Positions 17,459 to 25,883 of a stretch of DNA of 64,000 nt are shown piece by piece. The notes under the pieces are model-generated. The model saw only the letters and a program-made list of their open reading frames with translations, ran no database searches and was not told the origin of the DNA. Source of the DNA: Candidatus Omnitrophota bacterium (GTDB taxonomy: Bacteria > Ratteibacteria > UBA8468 > B48-G9 > JAFGKM01); the NCBI GenBank assembly GCA_016928555.1, contig JAFGKM010000051.1:1-64000 (forward strand), given 5' to 3'. A program made the translations under genes and the position numbers. The stretch's first letter is position 1; every line of letters begins with the position of its first letter.

Positions 17459-18602
17459 TTTTTACTCTCCCTTTTCTGACCGCCCGTATCCCCTCAATGA
17501 TATTTTCGTCTATTTTGCCGTACATCTCTTCTTCGGGAATTTCAAGAAGAACGGACAGTTCGGTTCCGAACCGTTCGATAATTTCTTTATATTTGTTTCT
17601 TACAAGAACGGAATCAGGCTTTTTCCCAAGTATGCTGCCTATTATCTGGTCAAGGGGGACAAGTTTTTTGAAAGGGATGAACCTGTCGGGTTTTTCTCCG
17701 TATTTTCTGTCGGAGAGTTCACATACCCTGTTCATTACACCTATCGTGACCTTTCTTCCGCAGACCGGGCACAGATTGTTGTTTTTTCGCGTTTCCTCCG
17801 GGGAAAGGCACAGATTGCAGTTCCTGTGGCCGTCAAAGTGGTATTTTCCCTCTTCCGGGAAGTATTCAACGGTTGATAGGAATTTTCCGCCGTCCTTGCT
17901 TTTTAATATGTTTTTCAATCCGGGCAGGTCAAATTTTCCGCCGAATATGTTGGCTTCCCTTCCGATTTTAGCCGCCGAATGCGCGTCGGAATTGGAGATA
18001 AATGAAAACCTGTCCAGAGAAGAGACCATCCAGTTCATTGCCGGGTCGCTGCTCAAGCCCGTTTCAAGCGCAAAGATTTCGGAAGCCATGTCTCCGAAAC
18101 ATTCCTGGATGGAATCAAAACCGGAGTTGGAGCCGAAGAGGGAAAAATGGGGCGTCCAGATGTGGGCGGGTACCACGAATCCCTTTTCATCTGCGTCTTT
18201 TACTATTTTCACGAGCTCTTTCGCCTCCATCTGCAGTATCGGCCTGCCGTCGGCGTTTATGTCTCCGTAGCGCTCAAGCACTCTGTTAAGCTTATCGGCT
18301 CCGGCAAATGAGGAGAGAAAAAGGATGTTGTGTATTTTTTTCACCTTCCCTTTCTCGTCAAAAATGTTGCACGCTTCCCCCGTAAGGATAAAATCAATGC
18401 CTCCGTATTGATAAATGCCTTCCCTGTCAGTCTCCTTGAAGAGGTTGGTTAATTCGTGGAACCACAGAAAGTGGGTTATATCGCCGGTGCCGAGAAGGTT
18501 TATTCCTTTATATTTAGCCCAGCGCGCCAGTTCGGGTATCTCCATGTTTTTGCTTGTGGCGCGGCTGTATTTTGAATGTATGTGAAAATCCGCTATGTAC
18601 AT
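17373..18602 (-). CDS. Endonuclease Q homologue (PHP domain, TIGR00375 family)
   Basis: This 409-residue protein starts with the PHP metal motif FHIHSKYSRA (His7, His9) and has PAHIWTPHFSLFGS (145-158) and NSDAHS (204-209), further metal ligands. A zinc-ribbon follows with CNLC at 262-265 and CPVC at 278-281. This domain order is that of the TIGR00375 family, whose archaeal member endonuclease Q nicks DNA 5' of deaminated bases (hypoxanthine, uracil, xanthine) and abasic sites. The family is common in Thermococcales and some methanogens and patchy in bacteria. The ATG at 18602 directly abuts the stop of the HIT gene. The C-terminal region (about 300-400) matches no domain I can name. Repair function is inferred by homology. 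Confidence 0.85.
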   Translation of the reverse strand: MYIADFHIHSKYSRATSKNMEIPELARWAKYKGINLLGTGDITHFLWFHELTNLFKETDREGIYQYGGIDFILTGEACNIFDEKGKVKKIHNILFLSSFAGADKLNRVLERYGDINADGRPILQMEAKELVKIVKDADEKGFVVPAHIWTPHFSLFGSNSGFDSIQECFGDMASEIFALETGLSSDPAMNWMVSSLDRFSFISNSDAHSAAKIGREANIFGGKFDLPGLKNILKSKDGGKFLSTVEYFPEEGKYHFDGHRNCNLCLSPEETRKNNNLCPVCGRKVTIGVMNRVCELSDRKYGEKPDRFIPFKKLVPLDQIIGSILGKKPDSVLVRNKYKEIIERFGTELSVLLEIPEEEMYGKIDENIIEGIRAVRKGRVKIVPGYDGEFGKVEIPLGNRVSENEQTLF

Positions 18603-19163
18603 TTATCCCGAACTCCCCTTTGAAATTTTAAAATGCGAGGGATTTGGATTTAATGCTTTTCTGCCCTTTTTTATCTTTTTGAATTCGGCATAAAGAAGTC
18701 CGTAAAGCTGTTCAAGCGACTGTGAAATGATTTTAGTCTTGCACACAACAGGTGCGAAGTTGGTATCTCCGGTCCATCTCGGGACTACATGCATGTGTAT
18801 GTGGGTCTTGAGGCCTGCGCCGGCGGCTCTGCCGATGTTGATGCCTATGTTGAAACCCTGCGGGTTAAGCACCTTTCCCAGTATTTTCACGGACGTTTTG
18901 ATGAGAAACATGAATTCCCTCTCTTCTTCAGGGCTCAAATTTTCAATCGTGCTTATATGCCTGTTGGGGACAACCATGATATGTCCGTTGTTATACGGAA
19001 ACAGGTTGAGTATCACGAAGCAGCGTTTTCCTCTGTATACGAGATAGTTTTTTTCGTCTCCGGCCTTTGCTTTGAGAGCTTTGCACAGGAAGCATCCCTT
19101 GGGCGGAATCTGCCTTATGTAAGCCAGCCGCCACGGCGCCCACAGGATATCTTTTTTATACAT
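18603..19163 (-). CDS. HIT-family nucleotide hydrolase/phosphorylase (zinc type)
   Basis: This 186-residue HIT protein carries the histidine triad HIHMHVVPRW with His121, His123 and His125, the middle or last of which forms the nucleotidyl intermediate. An N-terminal CFLC pair (24-27) fits the zinc-binding branch that resembles Ap4A phosphorylase. The N-terminal DILWAPWRLAYI is typical of that branch. It may hydrolyse dinucleoside polyphosphates or AMP conjugates; the substrate is not known. It overlaps the end of the CCA enzyme gene by 8 bases and abuts the endonuclease Q gene. A second, shorter HIT protein is encoded at 24645. Confidence 0.92.
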   Translation of the reverse strand: MYKKDILWAPWRLAYIRQIPPKGCFLCKALKAKAGDEKNYLVYRGKRCFVILNLFPYNNGHIMVVPNRHISTIENLSPEEEREFMFLIKTSVKILGKVLNPQGFNIGINIGRAAGAGLKTHIHMHVVPRWTGDTNFAPVVCKTKIISQSLEQLYGLLYAEFKKIKKGRKALNPNPSHFKISKGSSG

Positions 19164-20541
19164 TTTTCAAAAATCCTTCCCTGTTTTCTTTCAGGTATTT
19201 CGCAAGGTCTCTTTTCCTGTTTTTAATTATACCATCAAGGACCATGCCTTCAAGCGCTTTTTTTGCTTCTCCGACTTTTTTCCCGGGCTGTATTCCGAGC
19301 AGTTCCATTATCGCGTAGCCGTCAAGCGCGAGACTGAAAGAGGTAAGCCTGTCTTTTCTGTTAAGCTCCTTTACCCTGTTTTCAAGAAGGGTAAGCTTTT
19401 CCATGGCGTTTTTTACCCTCGCGGGATTGTGGCTCGTCAGATCGGCTTTGGCGAGGGCGAAGAGAGGGCGCAGGTCTTTCCCGAGTTCCCTGATGAAACG
19501 CCTGAGTGCGTTGTCCGTGGGATTCTCTTTTGCCAGCAGGTGCGGCCTCAGGTGAAAACGTATCAGCCTGCCTATGTACCGGTTTTTTTCCTCCGGAATG
19601 TTCAGGCGGCGGCAGAGGGAATATGCCATTTTCTGCCCGACGAATTCATGCCTGTGGAAGCTTACCTTTCCCTTGTCCAGCATGAATGTTTTCGGCTTGC
19701 CGATGTCGTGCAGGAGAGCGGCCATTCTCAGATAAACGTCCTTCGTATGCCCGCTTACGTTGTCAAGCACCTTGAGAGTATGCGGAAAAAGTTCTTTGCA
19801 GGGTGCCGCCTGTTTTTCCTTCAGTCCGTGAACCTCCGGAAGTATAAGCGCAAGCGCGCCTGTCTCGTCAAGCAGATAAAATCCCCTTGAAGGCATGCGC
19901 GATTCGAGCATCTTCATTATTTCGTCAGATATCCTCTCCCTGCTGACGATTGAAAGACGGGAGACGTTTTTCCTCATGCCTTCCATCGTTTCTTTTTCTA
20001 TGTTGAACATAAATTTTGAAGCGAAACGTATGCCTCTGAGAATTCTCAGCGGGTCGTCATAAAAGGTCCTGTCCGGAGAAACGGGCGTTTTTATTATCTT
20101 CTTTTTTATATCCTCGCGTCCTCCGTAGAAATCAAGGATTTCGCCCGTTGCAAGGTTTTCGGCTATTGCGTTGACGGTGAAATCTCTTCTTGCGCAGTCC
20201 TCTTCTATTGTTGCCTTCCAAACGTCCGGCTTTCTTGAGTCTTCGGGATAGCTTTCCTTGCGGGCTGTCGCAAACTCAAGTTTGATTCCGGGGATTTCAA
20301 TCATGGCTGTACCGAATTTTCCGTAGAAAACGGGGGGTGGGAAGCGGTGCTCCCGGGCGAATTTCTTTGCGAACGACAGGGCATCCTGCTCCATAACTAT
20401 ATCAATGTCGCTGCTTTTCCTCCTGAGAAGCCTGTCCCTTATATAGCCGCCAACAAGGTAAACATGGATGCTGTTTTTTCCCGCAAAAATGCGGATTTTC
20501 TCAAGAATTTCCTCGGAAGCGCTCTCTCTTTTTCTTTTCAT
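19156..20541 (-). CDS. cca: CCA-adding enzyme / poly(A) polymerase family with HD domain
   Basis: The 461-residue class II nucleotidyltransferase has the head motif VYLVGGYIRDRLL followed by the catalytic SSDIDIV (Asp45, Asp47), then RRDFTVNAIA, the DDPLRILRGIRFA block and an ERISDE neck motif, which together select CTP and ATP and bind the tRNA acceptor arm. An HD phosphohydrolase domain follows, with AALLHDIGKP. The expected job is building or repairing the 3' CCA of tRNA; poly(A) polymerase activity cannot be excluded from sequence. It overlaps the small upstream gene through ATGA, so translation is coupled. Confidence 0.93.
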   Translation of the reverse strand: MKRKRESASEEILEKIRIFAGKNSIHVYLVGGYIRDRLLRRKSSDIDIVMEQDALSFAKKFAREHRFPPPVFYGKFGTAMIEIPGIKLEFATARKESYPEDSRKPDVWKATIEEDCARRDFTVNAIAENLATGEILDFYGGREDIKKKIIKTPVSPDRTFYDDPLRILRGIRFASKFMFNIEKETMEGMRKNVSRLSIVSRERISDEIMKMLESRMPSRGFYLLDETGALALILPEVHGLKEKQAAPCKELFPHTLKVLDNVSGHTKDVYLRMAALLHDIGKPKTFMLDKGKVSFHRHEFVGQKMAYSLCRRLNIPEEKNRYIGRLIRFHLRPHLLAKENPTDNALRRFIRELGKDLRPLFALAKADLTSHNPARVKNAMEKLTLLENRVKELNRKDRLTSFSLALDGYAIMELLGIQPGKKVGEAKKALEGMVLDGIIKNRKRDLAKYLKENREGFLKNV

Positions 20542-20903
20542 TTTTCAATGCCTACGGCCGCTCCGTCAAGCTCTATTATTTCAACATGGGTATTCTTAAG
20601 CAGTTTTTTCAGCGGTTTTCTGCTTATCGTGCTTAATGCGGCCACCATGCTTTGACGGACGGCAAGGGTTTTACCAACCTTAACGGATGCGCCGTTTTTG
20701 CCCGTAATCAGCACGCCTATGTAACCATTTTCAGATTTGAAAAGACGGCCTTCGGCCGGCGTGCAGGTGAAAGCCGAAGGATCCTGCCGTACCGTGGAAA
20801 CCCTGAACCTTCTAAATTCCCCCTGTTCGTCGGGAACCTTTATGCTCCGTATTTCCACAAGTCTGCTTCCTACGCAAGAGTTGTTTTGTTTTATCCAATC
20901 CAT
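20538..20903 (-). CDS. Unknown small protein, first gene of the cca-lpxK operon
   Basis: With the start at ATG 20903 (MDWIKQNN) the product is 121 residues. I do not recognise the family. It is mostly predicted beta strand with several Val, Ile and Gly repeats (GYIGVLITGKNGASVKVGK) and no signal peptide or membrane span. A longer reading from TTG at 20945 is rejected because the -10 box of a strong promoter lies inside that extension. The stop overlaps the cca ATG (ATGA), so the two are co-translated and may act in the same process. No Shine-Dalgarno is visible, and the predicted leader is only about 23 bases. Confidence 0.7.
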   Translation of the reverse strand: MDWIKQNNSCVGSRLVEIRSIKVPDEQGEFRRFRVSTVRQDPSAFTCTPAEGRLFKSENGYIGVLITGKNGASVKVGKTLAVRQSMVAALSTISRKPLKKLLKNTHVEIIELDGAAVGIEK

Positions 20904-20932
20904 AAGTTTTCGGAGTGCTTTATATTTCCAAG

Positions 20933-20961
20933 AGTATAACAGCAATTCCCGAAAAAAGCAA
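20933..20961 (-). promoter_or_regulatory. Sigma-70 promoter for the small protein-cca-HIT-endoQ-lpxK operon
   Basis: TTGCTT (20956-20961) and TATACT (20933-20938) are separated by 17 bases on the minus strand. It lies back to back with the nusA promoter, leaving about 53 bases between the two -10/-35 sets. Confidence 0.65.
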
Positions 20962-21014
20962 CCGTTCTTTTCCGCTTTTTACTTTTTTTTTCCGTCTAAA
21001 ATCAGTCCGCATAT

Positions 21015-21043
21015 TTGACAGTATCCCCCAAATTTAATAAAAT
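21015..21043 (+). promoter_or_regulatory. Sigma-70 promoter of nusA
   Basis: A perfect TTGACA (21015-21020) is followed after 17 bases by TAAAAT (21038-21043). The transcript should begin near 21050, just before or within the GGAGG ribosome binding site at 21050-21054, giving a very short leader. Confidence 0.7.
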
Positions 21044-21061
21044 GATTGCGGAGGTGTTTTG

Positions 21062-22279
21062 ATGAATCGGGAATTGATTGTTCTGCTTGAATACTGGGAA
21101 AAAGAAAAGGGGATAGAGAAGAGTTTTCTTCTCAACGCCCTTGAGAGCGGTTTGTTGACCGTTTACCGGAAGAAGGCCGGGCTTGACGAGAATGTCAACA
21201 TAAAGATTGACCCCGAAACGGGGGACCTTAAGTTTTTAAACGCAAAAGGCGAAGAAATCCCGCCCCCGAATTTTCCGTGGGAGAGGATTGCCGCCCAGAC
21301 TGCAAAACACGTCATTATGCAGCGTCTTCGCGAAGCGGAAAAATCCACCGTTTATAACGAGTTTAAAAAACTTGAAGGTTCGCTTATAAGCGGCAGGGTG
21401 GAAAGGTTCGAGGAGAATAACATAGTGGTCTCGATAGGAAAGACCGAAGGACTGCTCCCGCATCTCCATAAACTTGAAAACGAACGTTTCAGGACGGGTA
21501 ACCCCATAAAGGCGTACATTATAGAGGTAAGAAAGCCGAACAGGGGCATGTACCAGGTGATTCTTTCCAGGACCCATCCCAATTTCGTAAAGGAACTGCT
21601 TGAAAATGAGATTCCCGAGATAAAAGACGGGACCATCAAAATAAAGTCTATTGCGAGGTTTCCGGGGGATATTGTTAAGGCGGCGGTTTTTTCAACGGAC
21701 GAAAAGGTGGATGCCGTGGGGACATGCGTGGGGGAGAAAGCCCGCAGGATAAAGAACATAATGAAGGAACTGAACGGCGAAAAGGTGGAAATAATACTGT
21801 GGGACAAGGACATAGGCAGGTACATAATGAACTCCCTGAGTCCCGCTTCAGGCAAAAGGGTAATTGTTGACGATAAGAAGAAGGAGGCGGTAGTGATTGT
21901 AGACGACGGCCAGCTCTTTCTTGCGATAGGCAAAAGGGGACAGAACGTGCGTCTTGCCTCAAAACTTACGGGGTGGAATATACGCGTCCTCAGAGAATCC
22001 GAATATAAGAGCGATGAAAAGCCTGCCGTGGGAATCATAGACGGGATTGACGAAAAAACCGCTCTTGAACTTGCAAAGTTCGGATACAGCTCAATAAAGT
22101 CACTCGCCGAGGCTGATGTTGACGAAATAAAAAAGATACCTGCCATAGGAGATAACCTTGCCCGGGAGATAGTTGACAGGGCGAAAAACTACAGGGAAAA
22201 GAAAAAGGAAGAAACTCGCGGGAGCGAAATCCCTGAAGGGCAGGATAAAGGCGGAGAGAAGGAAGAAATCGGAGAATAG
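21062..22279 (+). CDS. nusA: Transcription elongation/termination factor NusA
   Basis: The 405-residue NusA has the usual order: an N-terminal RNA polymerase-binding domain (1-130), an S1 RNA-binding domain (GSLISGRVERFEENNIVV and on), two KH domains (VDAVGTCVGEKARRI; LAIGKRGQNVRLA with its GxxG loop) and a helix-hairpin-helix repeat near residue 325-385. A Lys/Glu-rich tail ends the protein. The start is ATG 21062 because GGAGG at 21050-21054 is 7 bases upstream; the preceding TTG codon is too close to it. It modulates pausing, termination and antitermination. RimP, the usual upstream partner gene, is not here; the gene is followed by infB as in most bacteria. Confidence 0.97.
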   Translation: MNRELIVLLEYWEKEKGIEKSFLLNALESGLLTVYRKKAGLDENVNIKIDPETGDLKFLNAKGEEIPPPNFPWERIAAQTAKHVIMQRLREAEKSTVYNEFKKLEGSLISGRVERFEENNIVVSIGKTEGLLPHLHKLENERFRTGNPIKAYIIEVRKPNRGMYQVILSRTHPNFVKELLENEIPEIKDGTIKIKSIARFPGDIVKAAVFSTDEKVDAVGTCVGEKARRIKNIMKELNGEKVEIILWDKDIGRYIMNSLSPASGKRVIVDDKKKEAVVIVDDGQLFLAIGKRGQNVRLASKLTGWNIRVLRESEYKSDEKPAVGIIDGIDEKTALELAKFGYSSIKSLAEADVDEIKKIPAIGDNLAREIVDRAKNYREKKKEETRGSEIPEGQDKGGEKEEIGE

Positions 22280-22283
22280 CAAA

Positions 22284-22309
22284 TACTAACCACTATTCAC
22301 TATCCACTG
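22284..22309. repeat. Degenerate short tandem repeat between nusA and infB (family C)
   Basis: The nusA-infB gap contains three imperfect copies of a CACTATTCACTATCCACT-type unit of about 8 bases. A related sequence on the other strand (GAATAGCGATAGTGAAAAGTGA) lies at 24989-25017. Such decayed units suggest a short intergenic repeat family, but only two copies are visible here. Confidence 0.4.
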
Positions 22310-22336
22310 GCTTCATACACGGGGTAAAGGAAAAAA

Positions 22337-24643
22337 ATGAGAGTTCTTGAATTGGCAAAAAAATATAAACTGGGCAAAAATGAATTCCTTGAGATTATTG
22401 ACAGGAACGTGGGGATAAAAGGAAAGAAAACCACGAGCGGCCTGTCGGAAGCCGAAGTAAAAAGGATTGAAGAATATATAGGCAATAAGGTGAGAGAAAA
22501 ACTGTCCGCCCAGAAAGCGAAAACAGAGGCTCTTAAAAAAACCGAGGCTGGCTCTGAAAAGAAGGCGGCTCCGGCAAAAAAAGCGGCAAAGAAGGAAAAG
22601 CCCGTTAAAAAAGCCGGGAAAAAAGAAACGAAAGAAAAAAAAGAAACGAAAAAAAAGAAAGCCAAAAAAACTTTACCCGCAAAAAAAACTCCAAAAAAAG
22701 CTCCTGCAAAGAAACCTGAAAAAAAGAAGCCGGCTCCCGCCTCAGCAAAAGGGAAGCCTTCGGCTCCGCCCGAAGAAGCAAAGCCTGTTAAAGTCCCTGA
22801 AGCAAAACCCGTACCTGCCGCCGCAGTGATTTCCGAAGAGAAACCGGCCGTAGAAATAAAGGAAAAGAAGCCGGCTGTTAAGCCTGAACCGGCGAAAAAA
22901 ACCGTTTTGCTTGAAGGCTCGGAGAATATAAAACAGTTTTCAGAAAAGACAAATATCCCTTCCGCCGAGATAATAAAGTATTTCTTCCTGCAGGGGCTGG
23001 CGTTTAACGTCAACCAGCCGCCGGGCAGGGAAAATCTGGAAAAAGCATGCGAAGTTTTCGGGTTCACCCCGGAGTTCAGCAGGGAGGAAGTCCCTGCCGT
23101 CAAAAAGATTCCGGAGGAAGAAGAAGGCACCCTTCTTCCGAGGCCCCCCGTAGTAACCATTATGGGGCATGTTGACCACGGAAAAACAACAATACTTGAT
23201 ACTATCAGAAAGAGCAGGATAGCGGAAAAGGAGCACGGGCAGATTACGCAGAAGATAGGAGCGTATAAACTTGATTCCAAGAAGGGTTCAATCGTTTTCT
23301 TTGATACTCCGGGCCATGAGTCTTTCACTGCCATGAGGGCAAGGGGAACGCTTGTTACCGACATAGTAATCCTTGTTGTTGCCGCAGATGAGGGAGTGAA
23401 GCCGCAGACGGTGGAAGCCATAAACCATGCAAGGTCTGCAAACGTGCCTATAATCGTTGCGGTAAACAAGATTGACAAGCCGAATATAAATCCGGACAAA
23501 ATAAAAAAACAGCTGGCCGAATATCAGCTTGTACCGGAGGAATGGGGGGGCGACACCGTATTTGTAAACGTCTCAGGGGTTACCGGACAGGGCATAGACG
23601 AACTTCTTGAGATGATAATTCTAATGGGCGAGATGCTTGAGTTAAAAGCTACTCCCGAGGGCTGCGCCAAGGGCGTAGTCGTGGAATCTTTTATCGACAG
23701 ATCAAAAGGGCCGATTGTAAACGTGCTTATAAGAAAAGGGACGCTGAAATCCGGGGACCCTTTTATCGCAGGCGATGTCAGGGGCAGGGTAAGGGCGATT
23801 ATAGACGACTGGGGCAGGAAGATAGACAGCGCAGGCCCTTCAACCCCCGTTGAGATTCTTGGGGCAGGCGGCGTGGCTATCCCGGGAGAGAAATTCAACA
23901 CCGTAAAATCGGACAAGATAGCCAGGCAGATTTCCGAGGAAAGAAGGGAATCTTCGGGTTCGAGAAAGGAACAGGTTGTTAAAAAGGTGACTCTTCAGGA
24001 CCTTTACGATGAAATCCAGAAAGGCGAAGTGAAGGAACTGAAGCTTATAGTGAAAACCGATTATGCCGGAACAATAGACGCAATAAAGGACGTTATAGGC
24101 AAGATACCTTCAAACGAGGTGAAGATTTCCGTCATTCATTCGGAAACCGGGGCTGTTTCCGAGTCGGATGTACTGCTCGCCTCCGCTTCAAATGCCGTTG
24201 TTGTGGGATTCAACGTTCCGTTAAACCAGAAGGTTGAAGATATTGCGCAATCCGAAGGCGTGGAAGTAAGAACTTATAAAATAATATATGAACTCGCGGA
24301 AGACATTAAAAAAGCGGTTGAGGGGATGCTGGAGCCGGAAGAACAGGAAATACTTTCGGGACAAGCTGTTGTAAAGAAGGTTTTCCGTCTTTCGGACAAG
24401 TCGTCAATTGCCGGCTGTCTTGTGGTTGACGGGAAGATTGTGAGGAACTCCCTCGGAAAGGTTGTCAGGGGAGGAAGCGTGGTTTTCACGGGAACAATTT
24501 CAAGCCTGAAAAGATTCAAAGAGTCGGCTAAAGAGGTAAAACAGAATACGGAATGCGGAATAGGGATGGACAATTTCACGGATTTCTACGAAGGCGATAT
24601 AATCCAGTCCTATGTAAAAACTACGGTGGCTAAAAAACTTTAA
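22337..24643 (+). CDS. infB: Translation initiation factor IF-2
   Basis: This 768-residue GTPase brings fMet-tRNA to the ribosome. An N-terminal IF2_N domain ([21 protein letters not shown]) is followed by a long Lys/Ala/Pro/Glu-rich linker (about 57-190) and a second IF2_N-like segment (about 195-250). The GTPase domain has G1 GHVDHGKT at 277-284, DTPGHE and NKID. The C-terminal beta-barrel and initiator tRNA domains end normally. The linker contains many KKA, KKE and KKP units, low-complexity sequence in which out-of-frame open frames are spurious. The gene follows nusA by 57 bases; rbfA and truB, often next, are replaced by a HIT gene. Confidence 0.97.
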   Translation: MRVLELAKKYKLGKNEFLEIIDRNVGIKGKKTTSGLSEAEVKRIEEYIGNKVREKLSAQKAKTEALKKTEAGSEKKAAPAKKAAKKEKPVKKAGKKETKEKKETKKKKAKKTLPAKKTPKKAPAKKPEKKKPAPASAKGKPSAPPEEAKPVKVPEAKPVPAAAVISEEKPAVEIKEKKPAVKPEPAKKTVLLEGSENIKQFSEKTNIPSAEIIKYFFLQGLAFNVNQPPGRENLEKACEVFGFTPEFSREEVPAVKKIPEEEEGTLLPRPPVVTIMGHVDHGKTTILDTIRKSRIAEKEHGQITQKIGAYKLDSKKGSIVFFDTPGHESFTAMRARGTLVTDIVILVVAADEGVKPQTVEAINHARSANVPIIVAVNKIDKPNINPDKIKKQLAEYQLVPEEWGGDTVFVNVSGVTGQGIDELLEMIILMGEMLELKATPEGCAKGVVVESFIDRSKGPIVNVLIRKGTLKSGDPFIAGDVRGRVRAIIDDWGRKIDSAGPSTPVEILGAGGVAIPGEKFNTVKSDKIARQISEERRESSGSRKEQVVKKVTLQDLYDEIQKGEVKELKLIVKTDYAGTIDAIKDVIGKIPSNEVKISVIHSETGAVSESDVLLASASNAVVVGFNVPLNQKVEDIAQSEGVEVRTYKIIYELAEDIKKAVEGMLEPEEQEILSGQAVVKKVFRLSDKSSIAGCLVVDGKIVRNSLGKVVRGGSVVFTGTISSLKRFKESAKEVKQNTECGIGMDNFTDFYEGDIIQSYVKTTVAKKL

Positions 24644-24644
24644 A

Positions 24645-24983
24645 ATGGAAGACTGCATTTTTTGCGGGTTAGCGTCCGGCAGGATTGAATGCGCAAAGGT
24701 TTACGAGGATGATAAGGCGATTGCCTTCCGCGACATAAACCCGCAGGCGCCGGTACATATCCTTATCGTTCCGAAAAAACATCTCGTAAAACTGCATGAC
24801 GCCAAAGACCCTCTCCTTCTCGGCGGATTGATGGAAATCGCATCAAAACTTGCGGTCGGCGAGGGAATTGCCGAAACGGGGTACAGGGTTGTCATAAATA
24901 CGGGACGGGATGCGGGACAGAGCGTTGAACATCTGCACGTTCATCTGCTGGGCGGCAGGAACATGAAATGGCCGCCGGGTTAG
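24645..24983 (+). CDS. HIT-family protein, HINT-like branch
   Basis: This 112-residue protein has the HINT features: CIFC near the N-terminus (Cys4, Cys7), a DINPQAPVHILIVPKKH core and the histidine triad HLHVHLLGG (His96, His98, His100). HINT proteins hydrolyse nucleoside phosphoramidates and aminoacyl-adenylates. The ATG is one base after the infB stop, so it is co-transcribed with nusA and infB. It is distinct from the zinc-type HIT protein at 18603. The substrate is not known. Confidence 0.94.
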   Translation: MEDCIFCGLASGRIECAKVYEDDKAIAFRDINPQAPVHILIVPKKHLVKLHDAKDPLLLGGLMEIASKLAVGEGIAETGYRVVINTGRDAGQSVEHLHVHLLGGRNMKWPPG

Positions 24984-25067
24984 GAACGAGCGAATAGCGA
25001 TAGTGAAAAGTGATAAGAAAAAGCAGAAAAAAACAAACTTGAATTTCAAAAGCATAAGTGCACTCCC

Positions 25068-25883
25068 ATGGTTAGAGAGATAAAAATAAGAAACGTGAAA
25101 ATCGGAGGAGGCGGCATTTTCTGCTTTATAGCGGGGCCGTGCGTCATTGAAGACGAAAAGACGGTCATGTATACAGCCGAAAGCCTGAAGAAAATATGCT
25201 CGGACGAGAATATCCCTTTTATATTCAAAGCTTCTTTTGACAAGGCGAACCGCTCTTCGGTCAAATCATTCAGGGGTCCCGGAATAGAGAAAGGCCTGCG
25301 GATACTGACCCGGGTCAGAGAGCTTTTTGACGTTCCTGTTACCACGGACGTGCATTCCGAAACACAGGTGAAAGATGCGGCCGATGCGGTAGACGTAATA
25401 CAGATACCGGCATTTTTATGCAGGCAGACAGACCTGTTGGTTGCAGCGGGTAAGACAAAAAAACCCGTTAACGTAAAAAAAGGGCAGTTTCTTTCCCCTC
25501 CGGAAGTGAAAAATGTAATAGAGAAAGTTGTCTCTACAGGAAACAGGAACGTGATTATTACGGAAAGAGGCACTACTTTCGGATACAATAATCTGGTTTC
25601 GGATTTCAGGGCGCTTCCGGTAATGAGGGGGTTCGGGTATCCGGTCGTGTTTGACGCCACTCACAGCGTTCAGGAACCGGGAAAGCTGGGGATAAGCTCC
25701 GGCGGCGACAGAAATTTTGTGCCTTATCTTGCAAAAGCCGCCGTTGCGGTGGGCTGCGACGGGATATTCGCCGAGGTTCATCCCAACCCTGAAAAAGCGC
25801 TGTCGGACGGGGCAAATATGCTTAACATGAAAGAAATCGCGGTTCTTCTTAAAAAACTCAAAGGGATATATTATGCCTTGTAA
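25068..25883 (+). CDS. kdsA: 3-deoxy-8-phosphooctulonate synthase KdsA
   Basis: The 271-residue enzyme condenses arabinose-5-phosphate with phosphoenolpyruvate to Kdo-8-phosphate, for the LPS inner core. Conserved segments are CFIAGPCVIEDE (14-25), FKASFDKANRSS with PEP-binding Lys, FRGPG, TTDVHSE, RGTTFGYNNLVSD, FDATHSVQ and EVHPNPEKALSDG. Because CFIAGPCVIE includes a Cys at the metal position, it may be the metal-dependent class; that is inferred. No Shine-Dalgarno precedes the ATG. It overlaps kdsD by 11 bases, opening the Kdo-Lpt operon. Confidence 0.97.
   Translation: MVREIKIRNVKIGGGGIFCFIAGPCVIEDEKTVMYTAESLKKICSDENIPFIFKASFDKANRSSVKSFRGPGIEKGLRILTRVRELFDVPVTTDVHSETQVKDAADAVDVIQIPAFLCRQTDLLVAAGKTKKPVNVKKGQFLSPPEVKNVIEKVVSTGNRNVIITERGTTFGYNNLVSDFRALPVMRGFGYPVVFDATHSVQEPGKLGISSGGDRNFVPYLAKAAVAVGCDGIFAEVHPNPEKALSDGANMLNMKEIAVLLKKLKGIYYAL

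Noticed and set aside
17497-18270. A plus-strand open frame opposite the endonuclease Q homologue
   Set aside because: No motif or ribosome binding site; the minus-strand protein has metal and zinc-ribbon motifs.
21352-22146. A minus-strand open frame opposite nusA
   Set aside because: Ser/Phe/Ile-rich shadow frame; nusA is clear on the plus strand with promoter and ribosome binding site.
22300-23499. A long minus-strand open frame opposite infB
   Set aside because: It is the mirror of the low-complexity Lys/Ala/Pro-rich linker of IF-2, reads as Phe/Ala/Gly/Ser repeats, and has no family features.
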